From an uncultured Acidobacteriota bacterium (GTDB taxonomy: Bacteria > Acidobacteriota > Terriglobia > Bryobacterales > Bryobacteraceae): a stretch of 48,808 nucleotides of DNA. The notes beneath the pieces are model-generated. The model worked only from the letters and a program-made list of their open reading frames with translations, made no database searches and had not been told where the DNA came from. Of the stretch, positions 1-8,897 are shown one piece after another (the stretch's first letter is position 1; each line of letters begins with the position of its first letter). The stretch lies in contig CADEFT010000046.1 of the NCBI GenBank assembly GCA_902826685.1, positions 1 through 48,808 on the forward strand, written 5' to 3'. The position numbers and the translations under genes were made by a program.

Positions 1-392
1 CTCAACTCGCTGATTCTGCGCCTCTTGCCCGTCGTTCCAAAGTAGCCACACCCAAGTCGAATCGATACGTTCTCCGGTATTTCCTGCTGCATGACCGCCT
101 TTTTCGGGCCATATTCCAGTCGGTACAGCTTTCGAGATTTCATATCCCGTAACAGCCCAAGCTGACGCGCGGTGGTTTTCCCAGTCTCGGAGATGACAAA
201 GCGCTTTATTTCAGAACCATCCGTCGCTCGCAAGAAAACTCCCCGGTGCTCTTGCACCAGCTCCCGCTCGCCAGTGGACGTTACCTGATACAGGCGGTGA
301 CTGTAGGCGGCCTGCACCGGAATCAATACCTCGGCAGCTTCAGCCTGGACGCTATAAGCCGCCAGAAACAAAAATGATAAGACATGCTGCAT
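1..392 (-). CDS. Secreted protein of unknown function, 3' end beyond the window
   Basis: About 130 residues are visible on the minus strand before the left edge cuts the gene. The ATG at 392 follows GAGGA by about 8 nt. The N-terminus (MQHVLSFLFLAAYSVQAEAA) looks like a signal peptide with cleavage after an AXA-type site near residue 19. The following 110 residues are mixed alpha/beta in character, with no family I recognise. A VLIPVQAAYSHRLYQV stretch follows the signal. The gene starts 35 nt after the stop of the small Cys-rich gene upstream on the same strand, so the two may be co-transcribed. Codon use is clearly more AT-rich at third positions than in the rest of the window, which suggests imported DNA (inference). 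Confidence 0.6.
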   Translation of the reverse strand, partial: MQHVLSFLFLAAYSVQAEAAEVLIPVQAAYSHRLYQVTSTGERELVQEHRGVFLRATDGSEIKRFVISETGKTTARQLGLLRDMKSRKLYRLEYGPKKAVMQQEIPENVSIRLGCGYFGTTGKRRRISEL

Positions 393-427
393 AGGGTTTT
401 CCTCGTTGCTTGCGTATCGTTTCTCGC

Positions 428-691
428 TTACGCAATACCACAACAACCGCAGTAATATGTTTCATTTTGCCACGTATCATAGCAAAATACGATCGTATAT
501 TCTTGAGGGTACATGTTGTTGCATGTGTTCCATCCGAGACAGCCACCTGAAACCTGATAGCACACGTATGGCCAGCATGCGGCATGCATCGGGATCGCCG
601 AAACAGCCAGCAAAGTTGCCGATATCGTTAGTCTGCGTAGAATGGAGGAGGTTATATGTGGAACGCTATCATCAAAATTAGTTGTTGTCAA
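428..691 (-). CDS. Small Cys-rich secreted protein, hypothetical
   Basis: The predicted 87-residue product has an export signal (basic ILRR, hydrophobic LTISATLLAVSAIP, then MHA before ACWPY). The mature part of about 50 residues has eight cysteines, ending in YYCGCCGIA. Eight cysteines in a short exported chain suggest disulfide bonding and possibly a secreted peptide or envelope protein; I know no family for it. The only start available between the in-frame stop and the signal peptide is the TTG at 691, without a clear Shine-Dalgarno, so the start is weak. It ends 35 nt before the next gene on the same strand. Base composition is AT-richer than the chromosome to the right. It could be non-coding, but the signal-peptide-plus-cysteine pattern argues for a gene. 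Confidence 0.4.
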   Translation of the reverse strand: MTTTNFDDSVPHITSSILRRLTISATLLAVSAIPMHAACWPYVCYQVSGGCLGWNTCNNMYPQEYTIVFCYDTWQNETYYCGCCGIA

Positions 692-761
692 CGCGCATGT
701 AAGTCAATCGTGTAAAAATTAGCAACGTAAAGACTGTGTAATAAGCCGCACGGCGCGTTGA

Positions 762-999
762 TTGATGATCGATGAAGTCAGGTGGGCGGTGGAACTGGCG
801 GCGCAACACCGGGCGAACGCTCGTTTCTATAGTGAACAGCAGATTAAGGAGCAAGGCGGCAAGCTGCTAATGGGCGCGCCTGGCGCGGCCGGAAGACATC
901 GCCAAGGCGGTGGCGTTTCTGGCTTCCGGCGATTCGTCGTATATCACCGGCGCGACGCTGCGCGTGGATGGCGGGCTGGTGCTGCCGCCGCCGGCTTAA
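762..999 (+). pseudogene. C-terminal remnant of a short-chain dehydrogenase/reductase, frameshifted
   Basis: The stretch from about 877 to the TAA at 997-999 encodes RLARPEDIAKAVAFLASG, then SSYITGATLRVDGGL, the standard C-terminus of classical SDR enzymes (the RPEDIA..V.FLAS...ITG..L.VDGG pattern). One base earlier the frame changes: the frame open from 762 reads QQIKEQGGKLLMG and joins RLARPED perfectly if one base is removed from the G/C run at 873-876. A stop (759-761) and AT-rich DNA lie just upstream, so the Rossmann core with the nucleotide-binding and catalytic Ser-Tyr-Lys parts is missing. I read this as a gene cut by an insertion or deletion at about 750-765 and then frameshifted; the single-base change could also be an assembly error. 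Its stop codon overlaps the stop of the converging DUF1501 gene. Confidence 0.7.
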
Positions 1000-2390
1000 A
1001 CGAACAGTTCCTTGATCTCCGTCGACCCGATAAACCCCACCGACGACATCGGCTCGACGTAAATGAACTCGCGGCCCGAAGGCGCGCCGCCCAGCTTCTT
1101 CGTCCAATCGATGCCCAGCGCCGAATAGATCGTCGCCGTCACATCCTCCGGATAGATGGGCCGGTTCTTGTGCCAATCGAACTTGGTGATCTTCGCTCCC
1201 TGATCGTCGGTGGCGCCAATCACCCGGCCGCCTTTCACGCCGCCGCCGAGGAACATCGCGCAGCGAACCTGCGGCCAATGGTCGCGGCCTTGGATGTCGG
1301 TGAGCGGGCCCGGCGTACGGCCGAATTCGCCCATCACGCACACCAGCGTGCGATCCAGTTTCCTGGCGGCTTTGAGATCCTGCACCAGCGAGGCCAGCGC
1401 CGGGTCAAGCTCGCCGCAATTGGCGTAGAGGCCGCCGCGCGCCCGCCGGTCCTCCATCGTGGAATTGCCGGTCTTGCCGTAGATATCGCCGTGATGATCC
1501 CAGCCGCCCTGGTTGACCAGGATGTAACGTGTGCCCGCGTCGGCTTTCACCATGTTGCGCGCGATCAGGCAGGCATCGCCAAACGGCGTCGCCCCGTAGC
1601 GCTTGCGATCATCCTCCTGCAGTTGGAAGATGCCGCTCACCTGCGGCGACCGGATCATCTTCTCCGCGCTCTTTGAGAACGAATCCCACTCGCGCAGCAG
1701 CTTGTTCACGCCGCTCGATTGCTGTTGGCGCGACGTATCGAAGGAATGCAGGAAGTCCAGGCGCTGGTGGAATCGCTCGCGATATTCATCCTTCAGCAGG
1801 AACGGCATGTTGCCGCCGTTGCGCACATCGAGCGTCAGCGGCGCCGCCGCCGAATCGAGATAGCCTTCGCGGATCAGCGTGCCGTTCACCGCCCCCGCCG
1901 GAAAATTCATCGACACAAACGGCGGCAGGTAGTCGGCCGCGCGCGCCTTGCCCAACATCTCATAAGCGATCACTGAGCCAATGCACGGCATCTCCTTGGC
2001 GCGGGCGGCGTTGAAGGCATGCCCCACCTGCAGGTAAAACTGGCCGAGGTTGTGCAGGGTTTCCCACGCTCCCATCGATCGCGTGAGGACGGCGTCTTCC
2101 AAAATATCCGCCGTGCGCGGCAGCAATCCATGCGGCCAGGTGATGCCCAGTTTGTGCGGGCGCGGGTCCAGGTCTTCGGGCGTGAAGCGGTACTGCTTGT
2201 AGTCGAACGTATCCATCTGCGACGGACCGCCCACCAGGTTCAGAAAGATCACGCAATCGGCCGAACCGCGCGGTGTGACTTTCGATGTGGCGGCCGCCCG
2301 CACCGGCTGCGCCAACGGAGTGAGAGCGCCTCCGGTGACCGACACCGCTCCATATTGGAAGAACTTGCGCCGAGTGAGAGTGGGAAACAT
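996..2390 (-). CDS. DUF1501 family protein, Tat-exported
   Basis: The 464-residue product belongs to the DUF1501 family (sulfatase/alkaline-phosphatase-like fold, biochemical role not established). The N-terminus carries a twin-arginine signal (TRRKFFQYGAVSVTGGAL, residues 5-22), so it should be exported folded. Family landmarks seen are FLNLVGGPSQMDTFDYK near residue 50, VNQGGWDHHGDIYG, VMGEFGRTP and GRDHWP towards the C-terminus; the D/H-rich motifs resemble metal ligands of that superfamily. The ATG at 2390 is preferred over more upstream in-frame starts because the Tat motif follows immediately and the upstream extension lies inside the preceding gene. It begins 13 nt after the DUF1549/DUF1553 gene, a pairing typical of Planctomycetes, Acidobacteria and Verrucomicrobia. 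It is the last gene of the receptor-led operon from 7546. Confidence 0.9.
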   Translation of the reverse strand: MFPTLTRRKFFQYGAVSVTGGALTPLAQPVRAAATSKVTPRGSADCVIFLNLVGGPSQMDTFDYKQYRFTPEDLDPRPHKLGITWPHGLLPRTADILEDAVLTRSMGAWETLHNLGQFYLQVGHAFNAARAKEMPCIGSVIAYEMLGKARAADYLPPFVSMNFPAGAVNGTLIREGYLDSAAAPLTLDVRNGGNMPFLLKDEYRERFHQRLDFLHSFDTSRQQQSSGVNKLLREWDSFSKSAEKMIRSPQVSGIFQLQEDDRKRYGATPFGDACLIARNMVKADAGTRYILVNQGGWDHHGDIYGKTGNSTMEDRRARGGLYANCGELDPALASLVQDLKAARKLDRTLVCVMGEFGRTPGPLTDIQGRDHWPQVRCAMFLGGGVKGGRVIGATDDQGAKITKFDWHKNRPIYPEDVTATIYSALGIDWTKKLGGAPSGREFIYVEPMSSVGFIGSTEIKELFV

Positions 2391-2403
2391 TGGGAACTCC
2401 GTA

Positions 2404-4095
2404 CTACTGCACCATGATGAAATCGAGCCGGTTGAAAAGCGCCCACAATAAATCTTCGGCGCCTTTTTCGCGCCCGCGCGAGAGAAGCTGCAACGACTTG
2501 GCCTTTTCTTCCTTGCTGGGCGCGCGGCTGATGGTGGCGAGGAACAACTCGTCCACCAGGTCTTCATCCGTCTTCTTGAGAAGCGATTCCAGCCTTCCGC
2601 CCTTCTTCACTTTCACCCGTTCGAGCACCAGTTCGTGATTGAGCAGACTGGCGGCCTGCACCATGCTGGCGCGATCGGTGGGCGGATCTTCGCGATCGGT
2701 CTGGCCCCAGTCCTGCAGCATGTTCCAAAGCCCTTTGTGGCTGGCCGCGAAATCCTGGTTGAAGCTCGCTTCCATCACGTACTTGAACTTGCGGTCGAGA
2801 TCCTTCACCTTGAACGATTCATAAAGGCCGCTAGAATCCTGCACCGCGTCCCAGAACTCCTCGGCGGCCATGCGGCGCGCCTGATGCCGCGCGAAGTAGG
2901 TGTCATAAGAAGGCTTCCATTCGCCGGGGAAGAAGCCCGAAAGCTGGTAAGTCTTCGATTGCACGATGGTGCGCATCAGCCAGCGCAGATCGTGGCCATT
3001 CTGGCGGAAAGCTTCGGCCAATGCGTTGAGCAATTCCGGATGCGAGGGCTGCACGGTCCAGGGCGCCGGCGGTGGATTGGCCGGATCCTGGCGGTCGAGA
3101 TCGAAGCTGAACGGCGGATCGACGATGCCGCGTCCCATCAACTCGGCCCAGAACAGATTGACGGCCGCGCGCGCGAACTGTGGATGCGAGGTGAGCTTGC
3201 GGGCGTACTGCTCGCGCTCGGTTTCGCCCGGCGTGGGCTCAAACCTGGCGCCGTCCAGAATGAACGTTGGCGTCACGTCGGCGGGATAGCGCGGCAGGCG
3301 CACTACGCTTTTGGTTGTCAGCTTGTAACCCTTTTCCGAATCGTTCACGCGAAATTCAGGAATGCGGCCATACACGGGCGCCACGTAGGTTTTGCCGAAG
3401 AACGCTGCCTGCCGCCAGACATCGGCCCGCTTGTGCCGCGCCGACCAGAGATTGACCTTCTCCAGATGCCCCTTGCCGTCATGGCAGGAAAAACATTCCA
3501 GATCCACGCCCAAAAACAGCCGCGTGGTCCAGATGGCCAATTCGTCGGCCGTGTCTTCGTGATTTCGTTCGGAGTAGCCGTCGCCGGCCATCACGCGATG
3601 GCGCGCCACGAAGTTTGCCGGACCGGTGGTCCAGGTCGATACGCCGCTCGATGTGACCATGTCGCGCACGAACTCGTCGTAAGGCACGTTCAATTCCAGC
3701 GATTTGTAAATGAAGTCGTGGAAGCTGTTGATGCCCTCGCGCAACTGCTCATTGTTGCGGAACAGATCGCCGAAGAACGTGGACCAGCGGTCGAGATAGG
3801 GGCCCACGCGCGTCGGCCGCCGCCCGATGCCCGACGTCGGCAGCTTGGGAAACAGCGTCTCGATGTACTTGTCGCGCTTGCCAGCGTCCTTGTCGGCGGT
3901 GAAGGCTTTGATGGCCTCGGGCGTGGGCAGGCGCCCTGTCAGATCGAGCGTCACGCGGCGCAGAAACTCTTCGTCCGAAGCGATGGGCGCGTGCGGAATG
4001 CGATCTTTCGCCATCTTGGCGAAGATGTGCTCGTCGATGAGATTCTTTTCGGCGGCGGCCAGGGGCAGTGCCGCCAGAAACAACAAAACTCGCAT
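2404..4095 (-). CDS. DUF1549/DUF1553 domain protein (PSCyt2-PSD1 type)
   Basis: The protein of 563 residues has an N-terminal signal peptide (MRVLLFLAALPLAAA), a DUF1549 (PSCyt2) domain with the diagnostic DEEFLRRVTLDLTGRLPTPE, and a C-terminal DUF1553 (PSD1) domain. A CFSCH motif around residue 205 fits a single covalent c-type haem site (CXXCH) as seen in this family. These proteins accompany DUF1501 partners and are presumed to act in periplasmic degradation or oxidation of polymers; the substrate is unknown. An SD (AAAAGGAGCG) precedes the ATG at 4095. The gene starts 13 nt after the receptor stop and ends 13 nt before the DUF1501 start, so all three are very likely one transcript. Confidence 0.9.
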   Translation of the reverse strand: MRVLLFLAALPLAAAEKNLIDEHIFAKMAKDRIPHAPIASDEEFLRRVTLDLTGRLPTPEAIKAFTADKDAGKRDKYIETLFPKLPTSGIGRRPTRVGPYLDRWSTFFGDLFRNNEQLREGINSFHDFIYKSLELNVPYDEFVRDMVTSSGVSTWTTGPANFVARHRVMAGDGYSERNHEDTADELAIWTTRLFLGVDLECFSCHDGKGHLEKVNLWSARHKRADVWRQAAFFGKTYVAPVYGRIPEFRVNDSEKGYKLTTKSVVRLPRYPADVTPTFILDGARFEPTPGETEREQYARKLTSHPQFARAAVNLFWAELMGRGIVDPPFSFDLDRQDPANPPPAPWTVQPSHPELLNALAEAFRQNGHDLRWLMRTIVQSKTYQLSGFFPGEWKPSYDTYFARHQARRMAAEEFWDAVQDSSGLYESFKVKDLDRKFKYVMEASFNQDFAASHKGLWNMLQDWGQTDREDPPTDRASMVQAASLLNHELVLERVKVKKGGRLESLLKKTDEDLVDELFLATISRAPSKEEKAKSLQLLSRGREKGAEDLLWALFNRLDFIMVQ

Positions 4096-4108
4096 CGGCG
4101 CTCCTTTT

Positions 4109-7100
4109 TCAGAAAATCAGCTTCATGGCCAACTGCACCACGCGCGCATCGCGCGAACGTGTGATGGTTCCAAACGTACCACTCTGGTTGCGTCCGTCGG
4201 GGCCGGGCACGAACGATGTATTGGGCGACAGCAGGTTCACGTGATTGGCGAAGTTGAACGACTCGGCGCGGAACTGCAGCCCCAGCCGTTCGGTAATCTG
4301 CGTAGTCTTGATCACCGACAGGTCGAGGTTCTGCAGACCCGGTCCGCGCACATCCGGCAGCAGCCGGCCCACGTTGCCGAACGTGAAGTTCGGCGGATTC
4401 ACGAACTGCGTGGTGTCGAACCACCGCGCCGCGCTGCGCTGATCCTGAGGCAGCGCCGCGCTGACGCCGGTGGAATTCGGCCGCGAAGCCAGGAAGTTGT
4501 TCGCGCCGCGAATGGGCAGCGGCCCGCCGCTCTGGAACGTGAGCACGCCGTCCACCTGCCATCCGCCGATAATGCGATTCACGATGCCGCTTGAAGAGCT
4601 GAACATCTTGCCGCGGCCGAACGGCAGTTCGTAGATCGAGCTGAACACGAACCGGCCCGCCGTATCGGTGGCTTCGATCGAACGCTCCGCCCGCCGGTTG
4701 AACTTGCCGTTCTGATAATCGAGCTGATTGACCAGTTCCGAGCCCGCGAATCCGAAGCCGTTGATGCCGTCCGAGATCAGCTTGCCGAACGAGTAAGAGG
4801 CCAGCATCACGAATCCGCCCGACATGCGCTTCTCGAAATTGAGCAGGAACGAATGGTAGTTGGAATTGGCCAGGTGCGGCTGCTGGATTCCCACGCGATT
4901 GTAGTAAGGGAACGGCCGCAGCGATTGCTGGCGCGTGATGGTTGCGCCGCCGAAAGCTCCAGTCACCCGGCCCGCGTAAGGATTCGCCACCAGTTCGTTC
5001 AACTGCGTGCCCAGGTTGAGATAAGACAGATCGAGCTGATTGAAATCGTAGCCGCCGCCGCGCAGCTTCGTGCCTCGGTTGCCCGAATACGAAGTCTCAA
5101 GCAGTATCCGGCCGGGCAACTGATGCTGCAGCGTCATGGTGAACTGCTGCGAATAAGGCGTCCGGCCCGAGCGCTGATCCACCGTCACGTTGCCGCTCAG
5201 GAACGCGCTTGGCCCCAAGCGGTTGCCGATCGGCTGCACCACCGGCGTGGGGAAGCCGTTGCGCAGCAAAAACGCGGGCTGATCCAGGTTTCCGCCGGGA
5301 GCCGTGTAGACGGTTGAGTTGCCGCGATAGCCCAGTGCACCGAAATCGGTGGCGAAGTTGTGCGTCAGCGGGTAATACATGCCATAGCCGCCGCGCAGCA
5401 CCGTCTTGCCCGTACCAAACAGGTCCAGAGCGAAGCCCACGCGCGGACCGAAATCGTTGAAGTCGGGATCGATGACCGTGCGGCCGAAATCGACACCGGC
5501 AAACTCCAGCCGCCCCTGCAAGCCGGTAAGCGGATTCACCGCGCCGGGATTAAAGTTCGAAAGCCCGTTGTTGCGTTCCCCGGGCACCTGCTGGTAGTCG
5601 TACCGCAAACCGAGATTCAGCGTCAGCCGCCTGTTGACCTTCCAGTCATCCTGGAAAAAGTAGGCCTGCGTGAAGCTTGGATTGGTGGTGCCGACGTTTA
5701 GGTCGATATTGGAGTCGGCCACCGTGCCCAGCAGAAAGCTGGCCAGGCCGGAGCCCGTGCCCGCCAGCCCCTGCGGATTTCCCGTGAGCCTGGGATTGAA
5801 GTTATACACGCCCGAGCACTGGAAACAGGCATCGATGCTGTACATGTTCTGCCGCAGTTCCAACCCCGCCTTGAAGGTATGCTTGCCCTTGATCCAGGTG
5901 ATGCTGTCAAACAGCTGCCGTACGTCCATCGTGATGTAGCCGCGAATCGTGCCGAAGCCGGAAGGGAAGCCTTGCAGCGTCGGCGTGCCGGACATATTGA
6001 TGCCGGGCAGGGTCACTTCCGGAACGCTGGCAGGCAGCCCCAGCTTCGACGTTGGGTTCGTTCCCACACTTGCCGGAATGAACGGAAACGCGTTGCGCAC
6101 ATAGCCCACGCGCAATTCATTGATCAGCGACGAACTGAAGAAATGGGAATCGGTGACGTTGAAATTCTTGTTGCCGTAGTTGTCGTTGCGCACGCGCGGC
6201 AGCCGGTCGGGGTAGTATCCGTTGCCCGTACCGCCGTTGTCGTCTTTGTGCGTCCACGACGTGTAGCGGAACGAAATCCGATTCTTGGTGTTGAAACTGT
6301 GATCGCCTTTCCCGCTCAACTGCATCGCGTCTTTGTTGGCGCCCAGGTTGGCGAGAAAGTTGTTGGAATTGGTGAATGGATCGGTGGGCGTGCGGTTGGG
6401 ACGCGGATAAAACGGCAGAATGTTCTGCGATACCGGGTCCAGCCGGTTGGTGGGAATCACGTTGTTGGCGAACGGCTGGCGCGTGAAGCCGCCGCCCCCC
6501 GTATTGGCCGCCGTGGTCTGCGGATCGTAAACCGGAATGCGTATGCCGCGCGCGTCGAACAGGTTCGAAAGATCCCCCGTCCGCATCGGGTCGGTGAGCG
6601 TCGTGCCGATCACCGTATATTGGCGCCGGAACCGCCACTCCTCATAGTTAAAGAAGAAGAACGTCTTGTCCTTGCGTACCGGGCCCCCGACCGCGCCGCC
6701 GAACTGGTTGTAGCGGAACGGCGCCTTCACCGCGGCGAACGCATTGCGCGCGTCCAGCTTGTCGTTGCGCAGAAACTCGTACAGCGAGCCATGGAATTGA
6801 TTGGTGCCCGATTTGGTCACCATGTTCACCACGCCGCCCGCCGTGTAGCCGAATTCGGCCGACATCACGCCGCTTTGCACTTTGAATTCCTGGATCGCGT
6901 CCACCGCCGGATTGACGTTGACGTCGCCGGCGCGCGGGTTCACGTTGGAACTTCCATCCAGCATGAGGTTGTTGGCGCCGCTGGGTCCGCCATTCACACT
7001 GAAGCCCGAGACCAGCACCCCACGATCGCCGAAGCCATGCGGCGATTCGGCGTGCGAGCGAACGTTAGGAGTAAGCACCACCAGCGCCAGGGCCGACCGC

Positions 7101-7546
7101 CCGTTCAACGGCAGTCCCGTCATGCGCGCGTTCTCGATCACTTTGCCAACCGTCGCCGACGATGTATCCACCAGCGGCGCCGACCCCACCACTTCCACCG
7201 ATTCCGCCACCGCTCCAATTTCGAGTTGAAAATCGACCTGCGCCCGATCGTCCACCTGCAGCACGATGCCCGATCGCACGGCGCGTTTGAAGCCCTGCAT
7301 TTCGACCGTCACCGTGTAGTTGCCCACCTGCACGCCCGGCACCAGGTAGTACCCGGTTTCGTTTGTGACCGTGGGAGTCGAAGTATTGGTCTCGACGTGC
7401 GTAACCCGCACCGCCGCGCCCTGAATGACCGCTTGCGCCGAATCCGTGACCGTGCCCTGGACGGTGGCACGCCCGATCTGCGCCGGTAAACTGGCCGCTC
7501 CAACGCAGAGCGCCACTGGCAGTAGAACCTGAAAAGACCGCATCAT
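4109..7546 (-). CDS. TonB-dependent receptor, Oar-like, with carboxypeptidase-regulatory domain
   Basis: An outer-membrane receptor of 1145 residues. It has a signal peptide (residues 1-22, ending LPAQ), a carboxypeptidase-regulatory-like beta-sandwich (about 25-110: VQGTVTDSAQAVIQGAAV, then NETGYYLVPGVQVGNYTV), a plug domain (about 115-240, with LPLNGRSALALVVLTP and LMLDGSSN), and a long beta-barrel beginning about FHGSLYEFLRNDKLDARN and ending in the aromatic residue of VVQLAMKLIF. This architecture is amplified in Acidobacteria and is thought to take up large oligomers such as polysaccharide or peptide fragments. Tandem ATGs sit at 7546 and 7543 behind AAAGCGGGGAC. It leads the operon with the DUF1549/DUF1553 and DUF1501 genes and is divergent from a ToxR-like regulator 133 nt away, which suggests that regulator controls it (inference). 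Confidence 0.93.
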   Translation of the reverse strand: MMRSFQVLLPVALCVGAASLPAQIGRATVQGTVTDSAQAVIQGAAVRVTHVETNTSTPTVTNETGYYLVPGVQVGNYTVTVEMQGFKRAVRSGIVLQVDDRAQVDFQLEIGAVAESVEVVGSAPLVDTSSATVGKVIENARMTGLPLNGRSALALVVLTPNVRSHAESPHGFGDRGVLVSGFSVNGGPSGANNLMLDGSSNVNPRAGDVNVNPAVDAIQEFKVQSGVMSAEFGYTAGGVVNMVTKSGTNQFHGSLYEFLRNDKLDARNAFAAVKAPFRYNQFGGAVGGPVRKDKTFFFFNYEEWRFRRQYTVIGTTLTDPMRTGDLSNLFDARGIRIPVYDPQTTAANTGGGGFTRQPFANNVIPTNRLDPVSQNILPFYPRPNRTPTDPFTNSNNFLANLGANKDAMQLSGKGDHSFNTKNRISFRYTSWTHKDDNGGTGNGYYPDRLPRVRNDNYGNKNFNVTDSHFFSSSLINELRVGYVRNAFPFIPASVGTNPTSKLGLPASVPEVTLPGINMSGTPTLQGFPSGFGTIRGYITMDVRQLFDSITWIKGKHTFKAGLELRQNMYSIDACFQCSGVYNFNPRLTGNPQGLAGTGSGLASFLLGTVADSNIDLNVGTTNPSFTQAYFFQDDWKVNRRLTLNLGLRYDYQQVPGERNNGLSNFNPGAVNPLTGLQGRLEFAGVDFGRTVIDPDFNDFGPRVGFALDLFGTGKTVLRGGYGMYYPLTHNFATDFGALGYRGNSTVYTAPGGNLDQPAFLLRNGFPTPVVQPIGNRLGPSAFLSGNVTVDQRSGRTPYSQQFTMTLQHQLPGRILLETSYSGNRGTKLRGGGYDFNQLDLSYLNLGTQLNELVANPYAGRVTGAFGGATITRQQSLRPFPYYNRVGIQQPHLANSNYHSFLLNFEKRMSGGFVMLASYSFGKLISDGINGFGFAGSELVNQLDYQNGKFNRRAERSIEATDTAGRFVFSSIYELPFGRGKMFSSSSGIVNRIIGGWQVDGVLTFQSGGPLPIRGANNFLASRPNSTGVSAALPQDQRSAARWFDTTQFVNPPNFTFGNVGRLLPDVRGPGLQNLDLSVIKTTQITERLGLQFRAESFNFANHVNLLSPNTSFVPGPDGRNQSGTFGTITRSRDARVVQLAMKLIF

Positions 7547-7679
7547 GTCCCCGCTTTCCGAGATTTTTGAATTGTAGAATTTTCCTCTTGACCGGGGAAG
7601 TTCCAAGGGGTCTGTTACGAGCTGTTACGAAGCGGTTTCAACGAGTTGCGTTTCCTGATACGATGACTTTCGACGAGCC

Positions 7680-8897
7680 ATGTCTGCCGCGCCCGCCCCT
7701 CCGAAAGACCACGTGGATGTTGACGCCGTCGCCAATAGCGCGGCGCTGAGGAAGGCGCCGGCCGTACGCGCGCTGTTGCTCTATCTTTGGGAACATCGCG
7801 CCGAAGCGGTCAACGAATTTAAAATCGCCACCGAGTGTCTTGGCAAGAAAGACGACTTCGATCCGAAGCTCGACGCCACGGTGCGCGTGCATGTTTCCCG
7901 CCTGCGGCAGAAGTTGAAGGAGTACTACGACAGCGTTCCCGCCGCCCCGCCGTATCGAATTGCCGTTCCGCAGGGAAGCTATCAAATAGAGGTCGTCGCG
8001 GACGCGATGCCGCCGGCCGCCGCCGAGGTTCCGCTCGCCGGTCCGCCCGCCCCATCGCGCGCCGCTCTTTATGCTCTGGCCGCTTGTGCGATATTGCTGG
8101 CCTGTCTCAGCGCCTGGCTTTACCGGCAGAACCGCGAGTTGGCGTCGCTGCAAGCCGCGCGCCAGATGCCGCGATTCTGGGCCGATTTCTTCGCCGGCGG
8201 CAAGCCCACGACCGTGGTGCTGCCAACGCCCGTCTTTTTCGAGTGGCGAGACAATCTGCTGAAAGTCCGCGATACCCGCGTGAATGACTTCGAGGATCTC
8301 GCCGCTTCGCCGCTGCTGAAACCGCTGGCCGAGCGCTACGGTCCGCCGAAGCTTATGCAGAACTACACGGTGGTCTCCGACACCTTTGCCGCCGTGAAAC
8401 TGGCGCAGTATTTGCAAGCCCGGGGCGTCACGATATCGTTCAGCGGCACGGCCGATTTTTCGCTCGATCAGTTTGGCGGCCGTAACGTGGTGTTGATCGG
8501 ACTGGTCTCCACCAATTTCCACATCCGGCGCCTGATGGAGCGATCGAACTTCTACTCCAATCCCGAAGAAGCGTCGACGGTGATTAACCGGGCCCCCCGG
8601 CCGGGCGAGCAGGCGCGCTACCGCATGGTGGAGCAGTCCGGATCGCGCCGCAGCTCCACCGGCATCGTGGGTCTGTTCGCGGGCACCGAACCGGATACGC
8701 GCATCCTCATGCTGGCCGGACAGGCGACGGCATCGCTTGTCTCGTTCCTCACCAACGACGGATCGCTCGCGCAGCTCGATCAGGTGTGGCGTTCGGCCGG
8801 AACTCCTCCGCTTTATGAAATGCTGGTGCAGAGCGAGATTGAAGGGAACGCCGTTCTGCGGGCGTGGCCGCGAGCCCTGCGCGCCGGCGGGAAGTGA
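7680..8897 (+). CDS. ToxR-like membrane-anchored winged-helix regulator
   Basis: The first 105 residues form an OmpR/PhoB-type winged-helix domain (LLLYLWEHRAEAVNEFKIA, then VRVHVSRLRQKLKEYY and PYRIAVPQGSYQI). A single transmembrane helix follows (about 125-145, LYALAACAILLACLSAWLY). The periplasmic part of about 260 residues resembles the sensor domains of acidobacterial proteins of this type; its ligand is unknown. Membrane regulators of this kind are commonly encoded beside Oar-like receptors, and this one is divergent from such a receptor. A TACGAT -10-like box lies 15 nt before the ATG. The stop abuts the stop of the converging PPC-domain gene. Confidence 0.85.
   Translation: MSAAPAPPKDHVDVDAVANSAALRKAPAVRALLLYLWEHRAEAVNEFKIATECLGKKDDFDPKLDATVRVHVSRLRQKLKEYYDSVPAAPPYRIAVPQGSYQIEVVADAMPPAAAEVPLAGPPAPSRAALYALAACAILLACLSAWLYRQNRELASLQAARQMPRFWADFFAGGKPTTVVLPTPVFFEWRDNLLKVRDTRVNDFEDLAASPLLKPLAERYGPPKLMQNYTVVSDTFAAVKLAQYLQARGVTISFSGTADFSLDQFGGRNVVLIGLVSTNFHIRRLMERSNFYSNPEEASTVINRAPRPGEQARYRMVEQSGSRRSSTGIVGLFAGTEPDTRILMLAGQATASLVSFLTNDGSLAQLDQVWRSAGTPPLYEMLVQSEIEGNAVLRAWPRALRAGGK

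Noticed and set aside
644..715. Plus-strand GGAGGAGG followed 4 nt later by ATG and a 19-codon frame
   Set aside because: The SD-like run is perfect, but the peptide (MWNAIIKISCCQRACKSIV) has no supporting promoter, terminator or pattern, and it is antisense to the start of the Cys-rich gene. Kept only as a note because it weakens that gene's 5' end.
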